Below, piece by piece: positions 35,078 through 42,871 of a stretch of 50,151 bases of DNA (position 1 is the stretch's first letter; the number at the start of each line of letters is the position of its first letter). The translations under genes were made by a program, and so were the position numbers. The DNA comes from Spirochaetales bacterium (GTDB lineage Bacteria; Spirochaetota; Spirochaetia; SZUA-6; JAFGRV01), in NCBI GenBank assembly GCA_016930085.1, contig JAFGHO010000119.1, positions 1-50,151 on the forward strand. Direction: 5' to 3'. Below the pieces are notes generated by a model, which did no database searches, was not told the DNA's origin, and saw nothing but the letters and a program-made list of their open reading frames with translations.

Positions 35078-35284
35078 CTATTTTTTCTTTTTCGCCGATG
35101 CCCTGTATTCGTCGACAATTCTTTTGAGGTTTGATTTATCCCCGGCGGTATTTTTTTCGATATATTCGATTATGATATCGATGGCACCCTCGCTGTCAGT
35201 CTTCCCTTCAATCGAACAGAAACCACGGAACATAGTCAAGAGTGCATTTGGAATTCCTTTGACAAGTAAATCTACCTTTTCCAT
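35078..35284 (-). CDS. small basic protein, unrecognised
   Basis: This 68-residue protein has a strand followed by two helices (V-D-L-L-V-K-G-I-P-N-A-L-L-T-M-F-R-G-F, then G-A-I-D-I-I-I-E-Y-I) and a lysine-rich tail (A-K-K-K-K). The layout loosely recalls ribbon-helix-helix DNA-binding proteins, but I cannot assign a family. The start is ATG 35284 with GAGGAGA about 7 bases upstream; ATG 35302 and 35299 would include the ribosome site. It lies upstream of the helical protein gene on the same strand. Confidence 0.5.
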   Translation of the reverse strand: MEKVDLLVKGIPNALLTMFRGFCSIEGKTDSEGAIDIIIEYIEKNTAGDKSNLKRIVDEYRASAKKKK

Positions 35285-35376
35285 TTTATCTCTCCTCATC
35301 AAGCAATATTTTGCGCGATCGTAACTATAATTAGGTCAATTGTCAATATGACAAATGGCACGGCTTTACCGCGGGT

Positions 35377-35420
35377 GGGACGGAGGCCGCCGGAAAAGCG
35401 ATCACACGGGGACGGAGGTC
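35377..35420 (+). repeat. two copies of the dispersed motif GGGACGGAGG
   Basis: GGGACGGAGG at 35377-35386 and GGGGACGGAGGTC at 35408-35420 lie 31 bases apart in a gap between genes. Other intergenic copies are at 19-30, 3838-3848 and 47039-47050. Confidence 0.55.
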
Positions 35421-35531
35421 GGCTGCCTGCAATAAATATATGAAGTTTTTACGGTCAGGATAAAAAACGCATTAATGGTTATGGAACGATCCGTACAGGA
35501 AAGCAATTAATCGGTGCTAAAAGCTGCGTGG

Positions 35532-38500
35532 TTATTTCAATTTCTTGAGTCGCCTGCTTAACGCCGAAAGCGATAGTCCAAGGAGTTGCGCTGCGATCGT
35601 CATGTTTCCCCCCGCCGCTTCGAGCGCCTTATGTATATGCGATGCTTCGGCTTCCCTTAACGAAAGGAAATGCCCGCTGTCGAAAAGCCGCTTCTTTCCT
35701 GCCGGCCCGCCTTCTTTCCCGGAATAATTCATTTCCGTATGTTTCTGTTGTTCGATATACTGCCTGAAATATCCGAGTGACAGAACTTTCCTTTTGTGAA
35801 GACTTACGGCATTCTTTATCATTGCTTCAAGCTCCCTGACATTTCCCGGGAAATGGTATGTTTTAAGGAGTGTGATTAATTGTGCCGGCCAGACGGGCTT
35901 TTTTTTCCCCATGGAAGCGGAAGCGGCGGTAAAAAAATGATCGAGGAGGAGTGGGAGGTCGTCAAAGCGTTCCCGAAGGGGCGGGATGGTAATTTTATGA
36001 GTGATCCGCTGATAGAGGTCTTCCCTGAATCCGCCTTCCTTTATTTTCCTCTTCAGGTCCCTGTTTGTCGCGAGAATGATCCGTGCGTGCGAGGCTCTTT
36101 TTTTATCCGATCCAAGGGGATAGTACTCGTGATCCTCGATAAGCTCAAGCAGTTTTACCTGGGAAGCGAGTTCGAGATCCCCTATCTCGTCCAGAAAAAT
36201 CGAGCCTCGTTCCGCCCTGGCAATAAGCCCTTCACGCGATTCGATTGCCGTAGTAAACGCCCCCTTTACATGTCCGAAAAGGGTGTCGGAAAAAAGAGTA
36301 TCGTCGATTCCGGCGATGTTGACCGGTACGAAGTACTCGTTGTCTCTATAAATAGTATGCACCGCGCGGGCGAACAATTTTTTACCAACGCCGCTTTCTC
36401 CTTCAATCAGGATCGGTTCGTGACTGAGAGAAAATGATGCAAGTGTTTCAAAAAGAGTATACATGTGCCGATTCTGTGTCACAATACAGGCAAACGCCTC
36501 CGCATACGATACATCGCGGGGCCGCGTGCGGGGGACGGAGGAGGAAATGGTATCGTCGATTTTTTGTTGTTCGATCGCACGCCGGACGACACCCCTGAAC
36601 ATGCCGTCGCTCAATGGTTTGACGAGGTAATCGAAGGCCCCCAATTTCATGCAGCGAACTGCGTCCTCCGGATCGCTTTTGCCGGTAACGATAATAACGG
36701 GGATTTCGGGATGGTCTTCATGTACGATCGTGAGAAAATCGAGGATGCCGCCTGAAGAAAGACTGTGGTCGAGAATAAGTACCGCCGCCTGGTTTACTTC
36801 CAGAAATGCGGTGATTTTCTTCTCATGTTCGAAAACCACAATGTTCGTTATACCGTCATGGATGAGAACCCTTTGATACACCTCCGACACGTCCGGATTG
36901 CCCGCAATAACGATCGGTGATGAAGGATGCAGCGGCCCTTTTACTCCGGCCGGCGTTTCCCCGCCCGTGGGGGTGACGGTTTTTCTCACCGCTTTATAAA
37001 CGGAAAGGATATAATTGACTTTCGCCATGAGTTCTGCGGGATGAAAGGGAACGGCGATGACCTCGTCCGGAACGGCGGCCGACCCGTCCGGCGGCAAACG
37101 CCTCGCCGGACGATCGGAAAGCAGGACAATCGGAATCGACGGTACTGTCTCGCTTTCCCGTATCAGTTTTATGAATTCATCACCGTCGGTCGCGGGAAGA
37201 TACGAAGTGCAGACAACGCAGTCCGGCTTGTGGGTTTCCGCTTTGTCCAGACCGTCACAGGCATCGACCGCTTCAATAACGGTACAGGATGGTGAGAGTA
37301 CCGTTTTTATCAGGGTGAGCATATCCCGATCGCCGGCGACTGCGAGGACGCAATTTTTGAGGACAGGTGTTGCCTGATGAGTTTTAGCGGCGATCGTTAT
37401 CTTTATGGTTCCGGCTTCATCGCGGCCGCCGCCGTATAGTTGTCCGGGCTTTTTAATTTCGGACGGGTCAAGGTGGTCTTTACCACACAGGAAAGAGAGA
37501 ACAACCTCGCTTCCTTGAACGGGATTGCCGCCGGTCCGCATTATCCCATGATGCAGCAGGATCATTTCTCTTGCGAGCAGCAGTCCGATTTCCGCCGCTT
37601 CTTCCATGACCTCATCCGTCTTCTTTTCTTCCGATCCTCTCACGGAACGGAAAAAATTATCTGTTATCGCCGTAATTCCACGGGAAAATTTTTTATCCGG
37701 CTGCATCCGGAGCCTGATTTCAATATATCGTCCGCCGGGTTTTTTGCGGCCCTTTTTAGAAAGACTTATGCGGATTTTCCCGTTTCGCGGCAGGCTGCGG
37801 ATCTGTGAGAAGAGTATGGCCCCGATAATCCGTTCGAACTTGAGGCGGTCGATGTAAAGAACGTGTTTTTCCTCCGCGTGACTGAAAAGAAGCCGGATAT
37901 TTCTTTCCGCCGCGCGGGCGGCGAAGGTTCTTGTGATGCTGTCGATGATCGGACTTATATCGGTTTTAGCGGCAGACAGCCCCATGGCGCGCCCCCCGAT
38001 CCGCGAAAGATCGAGGATCTGGTCAACGAGGTCCGCGAGTCGTTTTGCATTTCTCTTTGCGATCAAGAGTTGTTCTTCAATGAGTTCCGGCCCCCCCTTT
38101 CGGTGCTGCTGCAGAAGGACATCGAGAGGCCCGCTGATGAGAGCAAGTGGTGTTTTGAGTTCGTGGGAGACGTTTTCATAAAAGGCTTTTTTGATTTCCA
38201 CCCTTGAAAGGGCAAGGCGTTTTTCCTGTCTTTCACGGACAAAACGATACATACTGACTGCGGGAATCGCGAGGAAAAAACCGAGTGAGAACGGCAGCAT
38301 CAGGGGAAGCGTTCGCATGAAAAAAAACCCGGAAACCGAATATAGTATAAAAAGAAGAAAAACGAAAGCGGCCGCGGGGTAGAAGACCTGGGATTTCCAG
38401 AAAGCGGCGCAGACACAGAGAAGGAATATCCCGATCGCATATATCAGGGTAATACCGATAGGGTCGCAGTCGCGTATGAAATTCTCTGTAAGTATCATGT

Positions 38501-39545
38501 TTGCCACGGTGAGGTGAATGCCGCTCAACGGGTAGAGGGGATCGAGGATGCCGGTTCCGTAATCGTTGACCCGTAATGATATATCGGAAAAGAGAACAAG
38601 GGTCCCCTCGGTGACATCGCGTATTTGATTCCGCCGATTGACGTCCGCCGCCGCTTCGACGATATTATGGACGGGAAACTGGAGAAAGGAGTCACCCCAC
38701 CTGCCGGGGTAGTCGATGATCGCCCTGCCGCGGTCATCGACGGGTATGTTGATGTCCCGCGGTACCCCGGCCCCGATATGTGCGTTTTTTAGCAGGATGT
38801 GGCTGCCGAAGGAAACCTCGATGTCATCCCCCTTCACATGAAGAAGATCGCAGAGTGCGTGAAAGACGAGTGAAGGCACGTAACCGTCTTCAAACCGGTA
38901 TATGAGGGGGAAACGCCTGTTGATGCCGTCTTCATCTGGTGAGGCGTTGATATGCCCCATGCCCCGGCATGCGGTTGCAAGGGCCGGAAAGACGGTTTCG
39001 ACTGTTTCACCGGTAAAGGGAACCCCCTCGTGCAGTACGGCCGGATGCCAGATGTTCCGTTCGCCCGTTGTACCGGGGAATCCCCTTTCTCTTTCCTCTT
39101 TCCGTACGCCCGGTTCGCTTCCCCCTCTGAATATAACGGGGTAGTAAATATTTCCCGCTTCCAAGGTTTCCTCGACGAGTTCCGAGTCCCCGGGGCCGTC
39201 ACCCCGCCGCTCGAAAACGAAATCGCAGGCGATCGAAGACGCTCCGGAACGGCCGAGGATGCCGATCATATCGGCGTAAAACCGGTGGTCCCACAATTTC
39301 GATCCGAGTTCGTCGTAACTTGTGTCGTTTACCGTAACATGGGTAAGGTAGGGGGAAACGGGCCCTTTCCCGAATAGACGGTAGCGCAGGCGGAAAAGGT
39401 TGTCGTTCAGCCGGGCGTTCCAGAGTCCGATAGCGTCTGCGAAAAGAAAACTGAGGATAAAGACAAAAAGAAACGAACCGGCGATAATGAGAAAAGTGGG
39501 GATAAGTTCGGTTTTTTTAATGCCTGATCCGGATCGTCCTGACAT
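35532..39545 (-). CDS. giant membrane regulator: CHASE2, kinase-like, two receivers, sigma-54 AAA+, Fis HTH
   Basis: This protein of about 1,337 residues joins a sensor and a sigma-54 activator. Order: membrane helix (about 12-35); extracytoplasmic CHASE2 (about 40-340); three membrane helices (about 350-430); HisKA with S-H-E-L-K-T-P (His near 461); an ATPase-like domain lacking the N-box asparagine and D-x-G-x-G; receiver 1, whose phosphoacceptor is replaced (V-V-C-T-S-Y-L-P); receiver 2 with D, T and K retained (L-I-L-D, V-T-G, V-K-P); sigma-54 AAA+ with Walker A G-E-S-G-V-G-K-K near 1048, a G-A-F-T-T-A loop in place of G-A-F-T-G-A near 1095, and G-S-I-F-L-D-E-I-G-D; and a C-terminal Fis helix-turn-helix. 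The start ATG 39545 overlaps the DUF4384 gene by 29 bases. It is the last gene of the caspase locus. Confidence 0.88.
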   Translation of the reverse strand: MSGRSGSGIKKTELIPTFLIIAGSFLFVFILSFLFADAIGLWNARLNDNLFRLRYRLFGKGPVSPYLTHVTVNDTSYDELGSKLWDHRFYADMIGILGRSGASSIACDFVFERRGDGPGDSELVEETLEAGNIYYPVIFRGGSEPGVRKEERERGFPGTTGERNIWHPAVLHEGVPFTGETVETVFPALATACRGMGHINASPDEDGINRRFPLIYRFEDGYVPSLVFHALCDLLHVKGDDIEVSFGSHILLKNAHIGAGVPRDINIPVDDRGRAIIDYPGRWGDSFLQFPVHNIVEAAADVNRRNQIRDVTEGTLVLFSDISLRVNDYGTGILDPLYPLSGIHLTVANMILTENFIRDCDPIGITLIYAIGIFLLCVCAAFWKSQVFYPAAAFVFLLFILYSVSGFFFMRTLPLMLPFSLGFFLAIPAVSMYRFVRERQEKRLALSRVEIKKAFYENVSHELKTPLALISGPLDVLLQQHRKGGPELIEEQLLIAKRNAKRLADLVDQILDLSRIGGRAMGLSAAKTDISPIIDSITRTFAARAAERNIRLLFSHAEEKHVLYIDRLKFERIIGAILFSQIRSLPRNGKIRISLSKKGRKKPGGRYIEIRLRMQPDKKFSRGITAITDNFFRSVRGSEEKKTDEVMEEAAEIGLLLAREMILLHHGIMRTGGNPVQGSEVVLSFLCGKDHLDPSEIKKPGQLYGGGRDEAGTIKITIAAKTHQATPVLKNCVLAVAGDRDMLTLIKTVLSPSCTVIEAVDACDGLDKAETHKPDCVVCTSYLPATDGDEFIKLIRESETVPSIPIVLLSDRPARRLPPDGSAAVPDEVIAVPFHPAELMAKVNYILSVYKAVRKTVTPTGGETPAGVKGPLHPSSPIVIAGNPDVSEVYQRVLIHDGITNIVVFEHEKKITAFLEVNQAAVLILDHSLSSGGILDFLTIVHEDHPEIPVIIVTGKSDPEDAVRCMKLGAFDYLVKPLSDGMFRGVVRRAIEQQKIDDTISSSVPRTRPRDVSYAEAFACIVTQNRHMYTLFETLASFSLSHEPILIEGESGVGKKLFARAVHTIYRDNEYFVPVNIAGIDDTLFSDTLFGHVKGAFTTAIESREGLIARAERGSIFLDEIGDLELASQVKLLELIEDHEYYPLGSDKKRASHARIILATNRDLKRKIKEGGFREDLYQRITHKITIPPLRERFDDLPLLLDHFFTAASASMGKKKPVWPAQLITLLKTYHFPGNVRELEAMIKNAVSLHKRKVLSLGYFRQYIEQQKHTEMNYSGKEGGPAGKKRLFDSGHFLSLREAEASHIHKALEAAGGNMTIAAQLLGLSLSALSRRLKKLK

Positions 39546-40185
39546 AGATATCATTCGATTGTACCAGAACCCCCCGGTCCCCTGCAACCTCTTCGATACC
39601 CCGGAAACTCCCGGAAATTCCAACGGGCGTTTCTTCTTTCTCCGCAAGGGGGCTCGACTCTTTCCCGATCGACCGGATACGCGCGAGAATTTCTTCCTGC
39701 GCGGCCTGTATTTTTTCGCCCCTGTCATTTCCCGTTTTCTCACGCAGCGATACATAGGCTGCGGTAAGCCGTTCGAGGTCATGCAGGCGCTGCGCGGAGG
39801 CGACAAGGTAGAAATATTCGACGCCTTCGGGTTCGTCCAGGCTGAACCATTCAGTCCCTTCCGGCACCGTGTAGCGTTTCCCCTGTTCGTAACCGTCATC
39901 GAAAAAAGCGGGCTCCGGGGGAAAGAGAAGGTGGAGGGAGTTTTCCGTGTCGAGAAGGTACAGGGAGACGAAGGCGCGTTCGATGGGTTCGATGTAGATT
40001 TTTATCAGGTCTCCGGGATTCATGGTAACCTCCGGGGGGGTACAGTCGACCGTCCATACACCTCCGTCCCTGTCGAGTGAGACGAGCGCCCACTTGAAGG
40101 AGAGTGCGGCCGATGGTTTCGTGGCAAAGGAAAGAAGGATGAGGGGGAGAAGGATGATGGATACTGCGAAGAATGACTGTTTCAT
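39517..40185 (-). CDS. exported DUF4384-domain protein
   Basis: This 222-residue protein has a signal peptide (about residues 1-27, ending P-S-A-A). The main domain (about 40-145) matches DUF4384: G-D-L-I-K-I-Y-I, then V-S-L-Y-L-L-D-T, L-H-L-L-F-P and Y-F-Y-L-V-A-S. DUF4384 domains often occur with caspase-like or serine/threonine-kinase proteins in bacteria; their role is not known. A charged helical tail follows. The start is ATG 40185 with AAGAGGCAG upstream; the frame extends far upstream through the glycine-rich gene and is not real there. A long hairpin lies between it and the upstream gene, and its end overlaps the regulator gene. Confidence 0.8.
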   Translation of the reverse strand: MKQSFFAVSIILLPLILLSFATKPSAALSFKWALVSLDRDGGVWTVDCTPPEVTMNPGDLIKIYIEPIERAFVSLYLLDTENSLHLLFPPEPAFFDDGYEQGKRYTVPEGTEWFSLDEPEGVEYFYLVASAQRLHDLERLTAAYVSLREKTGNDRGEKIQAAQEEILARIRSIGKESSPLAEKEETPVGISGSFRGIEEVAGDRGVLVQSNDIYVRTIRIRH

Positions 40186-40215
40186 TGCTGCCTCTTGTAT
40201 TCGATTTAAAATAAA

Positions 40216-40250
40216 GCTGCAAGGGAAACGGTCCGACCGTTTCCCTTGCA
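40216..40250 (-). terminator. perfect 16-base-pair hairpin inside the caspase locus
   Basis: CTGCAAGGGAAACGGT and ACCGTTTCCCTTGCAG form a perfect 16-base-pair stem with a 3-base loop. Read on the minus strand it is followed by CTTTATTTTA, a T-rich but interrupted tail. It may partly stop transcription between the glycine-rich genes and the DUF4384/regulator pair, or protect the upstream mRNA from 3' decay. Confidence 0.75.
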
Positions 40251-40264
40251 GATGATGTTCCTGA

Positions 40265-41542
40265 TTATTCGGCTTCGTAGCCCTGCCACCAGATGATCGC
40301 GCATCCGGACGTTCCCAATCTTCCGTTAGCGCCTTTTCCTCCCGGGCTCCCGGGTTGGGGACCGGTTGTATTCGGTATTCCCCCATTCCCGCCTTTACCG
40401 CCTTTGCCACCGTTGCCGCCGTCTCCGCCCGAACCATATCCATTGTATTCGGTATTATATTCACCCGGTGTTCCGGCCTGGCCGCCGCTGCCGCCGTTTC
40501 CTGGGGCACTCGGACCGCTTTCCGCGTTGCTGCCGTAGGAACCGTCGCCCCCGCGTCGGTAACCGGCTCTGCCGGCTCCGGCGTTTCCGCTTCCTCCGGG
40601 AGTTCCGGCAGTCGTACTTACGGCAGTCCCACCGTTTCCCCCTCCGCCGCCGTTTCCTCCGTTTGAACCCGCGGTGCCTTTTGGCCCTATGTAGGCATTG
40701 CTGCCGGAAAAGGTGAAGCGGGTGTCTTTATCGTTTGTGCCGATTTCAATATCGAATCCTTCCGATGGTATCGCGATGAAGAATGTACCGGTAAATCGTG
40801 CCGCAACAGCGGCATAACCGCTTCCGCCTCCGCCGCCTCCGCCGCCTCCTCCGCCGCTGCCGCCGACTCCGCCGCCGATATTGGAAGAATAATAAGCATC
40901 GCCACCGCTTCCGCCGTTACCGCCGTTGCCGCCGTTGCCGCCGTTGCCGCCGCTGCCGACAAGGGTGATATCAAGCATGAAATTATGCAGGCTGCCGTTG
41001 TTCGGTTTCCAGTTATTTATGGTGGATGTAATCCATGGATCGGTCACTCCGGAGACGACCCTGTTTCCCTTTCCCGAAAGATTGATCGTGTAAAGGATTT
41101 CTTCCGGATCGGTATCCGGCCTTATTTCGACAATGGCCGTTTTCAATCCATTACTGACCGGATTAAAATCGATTTCCTTGACGATACTCTCATCGGGCGA
41201 CAACGTCGCCTGTTCCGAATTAATCGTAAAAACATTTTCTTCTTGTTCCATTTTAATGGTGATTCCGATTTCGGCTTCTCCGGTGTTTTTAATGGTGATG
41301 GATTTGGCAGTATGATTTTCCCTGACATCCTCTTCACCATACAAAGGAGAGCCTTCCCATAAAACGGTTTCAAAATCCAGTTCACCGCCGTTTGAGACCT
41401 CTTCCACGATTATCCCCTTGACGGGGGGCGGTGAAGGGTCGTTTATCTCTTGCGGAATTTCAATATCGTCACAGGCATGGAAGCACACAACCAGAGCCGC
41501 GAGAATAACGCCTGCCGTACATGCCGTCATACTTTTTTTCAT
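40265..41542 (-). CDS. glycine-rich repeat lipoprotein with an N-terminal ASH-type Ig domain (paralogue 1)
   Basis: This 425-residue protein has a lipoprotein signal (F-H-A-C, cysteine near 24, then D-D). A proline-rich hinge (D-P-S-P-P-P) leads to an ASH/choice-of-anchor type Ig-like domain (about 45-165; I-T-I-K-N-T-G, I-D-F-N-P-V, I-N-L-S-G-K-G). From about residue 200 it is mainly G-G-N and G-G-G repeats broken by one beta segment (about 265-295), ending in a hydrophobic tail C-A-I-I-W-W-Q-G-Y-E. Such glycine-rich parts form rigid or sticky surface structures in other proteins. AGGAGG precedes ATG 41542. The gene is a paralogue of the broken gene just upstream, sharing the hinge, the T-V-L-W-E-G motif and the tail. 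Confidence 0.8.
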   Translation of the reverse strand: MKKSMTACTAGVILAALVVCFHACDDIEIPQEINDPSPPPVKGIIVEEVSNGGELDFETVLWEGSPLYGEEDVRENHTAKSITIKNTGEAEIGITIKMEQEENVFTINSEQATLSPDESIVKEIDFNPVSNGLKTAIVEIRPDTDPEEILYTINLSGKGNRVVSGVTDPWITSTINNWKPNNGSLHNFMLDITLVGSGGNGGNGGNGGNGGSGGDAYYSSNIGGGVGGSGGGGGGGGGGGSGYAAVAARFTGTFFIAIPSEGFDIEIGTNDKDTRFTFSGSNAYIGPKGTAGSNGGNGGGGGNGGTAVSTTAGTPGGSGNAGAGRAGYRRGGDGSYGSNAESGPSAPGNGGSGGQAGTPGEYNTEYNGYGSGGDGGNGGKGGKGGNGGIPNTTGPQPGSPGGKGANGRLGTSGCAIIWWQGYEAE

Positions 41543-41612
41543 TGTTTCTTCCTCCTTAATATATATGTACAATTCACTCGCTGCATCCCGGCCGGAGATG
41601 TATCGATAATAT

Positions 41613-41633
41613 ATTTCCGTCCCGCGCGGAAAT
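41613..41633 (-). other. short hairpin upstream of glycine-rich paralogue 1
   Basis: ATTTCCG and CGGAAAT (7 base pairs, 7-base loop) lie in the 265-base gap between the two glycine-rich genes. No T run follows on the minus strand, so a terminator role is doubtful; it would lie in the 5' leader of paralogue 1. Confidence 0.35.
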
Positions 41634-41807
41634 CCCTGTGATATTTTCACCGTGGATTTCTCTCACGGGAAAGATTCCAAACAAATACCCGTATACCCCT
41701 GTCTGTCGTCACCGGAATGGCTTCATACCGGTGATGCACGGTGCTGGGTACCGTAAATCGATCCTTCCATGCAAACGATGTGTTCCCGGAAGGGTCCGGC
41801 AAAACGG

Positions 41808-42823
41808 TTACGGTATTTCATACCCGGTCCATTCGATAATGGCGATTCCGGCGGTACCCGCGGAACCTGCGCTGTTGGATGATCCCGACCACCCGCCTGT
41901 GCCTGCGCACTCAAAAGAGGGGGCCGGAACTCCACCGGTCCCTCCCTTTCCGCCTGATCCACCGTTACCACCATTACCTCCCCTTCCGTATTCCACATTA
42001 TTATATGTAAACCCTGAAGCGCCGGAACATCCTGCACCGCCGCTTCCGCCGCTTGACCCGATATTGCCGTTCTTTCCGTTCTGACTTACGCAGCACGATC
42101 CCGTTCCCCCGGGGCCGCCGCCGCCACCGCCATCTCCGCCCTCATAGCAGGGACCCGAAGGATCGTAGTGACAATAACCTCCCCCTGGCCGCCCTTTCCG
42201 CCACTGCCTCCATCTCCGCCGGCTCCACCGCCGCCGACAAGCGTCATATCCAGTCTCAGGCGATAGACATCCCCGTCGTTCGGTTTCCAGCTTGCCGTCG
42301 ATGCGGTAAAGGCCTGGGGTCCCGAACCTGCTATCACCCTGTTTCCTTTACCGCGGAGGCTGAACAGGTATGGAGGTATCGATTTTTCGTATGGTATAAT
42401 CGAGACGACCGCGCTTTTTATACCGTTATCCGCCGGTTTGAAGTCGAAGGTGATCGCGGTGTCTGTTTCCGGCAGAACGGTAAGCGGTAATGATGTGGTG
42501 ACGGTAAAGTTTATCTCCGGCTGCTCGATGGCGACTTCGGAGATGATAAGCGGGTCCTTATCCTGATTCGTTATCGTAATTGAATGCCGGGAAACAACTT
42601 CGCTGACATCGGACTCATCGTGAAGCCTCGTTCCCTCCCATAAAACCGTGCCGAAATCCAGTGTTCCGCCCTTTTCAATGTCCACGACCAGATCGCGGGA
42701 GGGAGGGGGTGACGGATCCTCCTTCGGTTTATTCGGAAAATCAATATCCTCGCAGGAATTGAACCATGTAAAGCCGGTAACGGCGATAATGCCGATTATT
42801 ATCGTTACGACGTTTTTTTCCAT
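41808..42823 (-). pseudogene. glycine-rich lipoprotein, paralogue 2, frameshifted at a G5 run
   Basis: Read from ATG 42823 (AAGGAGG upstream) the protein has a lipoprotein signal (F-N-S-C-E-D), the same D-P-S-P-P-P hinge, T-V-L-W-E-G motif and ASH-like domain as paralogue 1, then G-G repeats. It leaves its frame at 42181-42185, five G on the coding strand, and stops at 42086 after an Ala/Arg-rich out-of-frame tail. With one more G the frame stays open to 41808, giving about 338 residues that end in A-I-I-E-W-T-G-Y-E-I-P, matching the tail of paralogue 1. The downstream part also holds several cysteines. The gene is either broken, switchable by slippage, or a sequencing error. Confidence 0.8.
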
Positions 42824-42871
42824 TAATAATTCCTCCTTATGAATTGCCAATATAGCATTATCGCTGCGAAA

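Noticed and set aside
36531-36542. GGGGACGGAGGA as another copy of the dispersed motif
   Set aside because: It is inside the regulator coding region and may be chance; it was not counted.
40060-40071. AGGGACGGAGGT on the minus strand as another copy of the dispersed motif
   Set aside because: It lies inside the DUF4384 coding region, where it encodes R-D-G-G-V in frame, so it is explained by coding.
39400-40080. 226-codon plus-strand frame
   Set aside because: It is a shadow opposite the regulator and DUF4384 genes, produced by high-GC codon bias.
40186-40509. N-terminal extension of the DUF4384 frame
   Set aside because: It overlaps the glycine-rich gene, and the true start at 40185 is followed at once by a signal peptide and preceded by a ribosome site.
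40293-40716. proline- and arginine-rich plus-strand frames
   Set aside because: They are antisense images of the glycine-rich repeats (GGN read backwards as proline or arginine codons).
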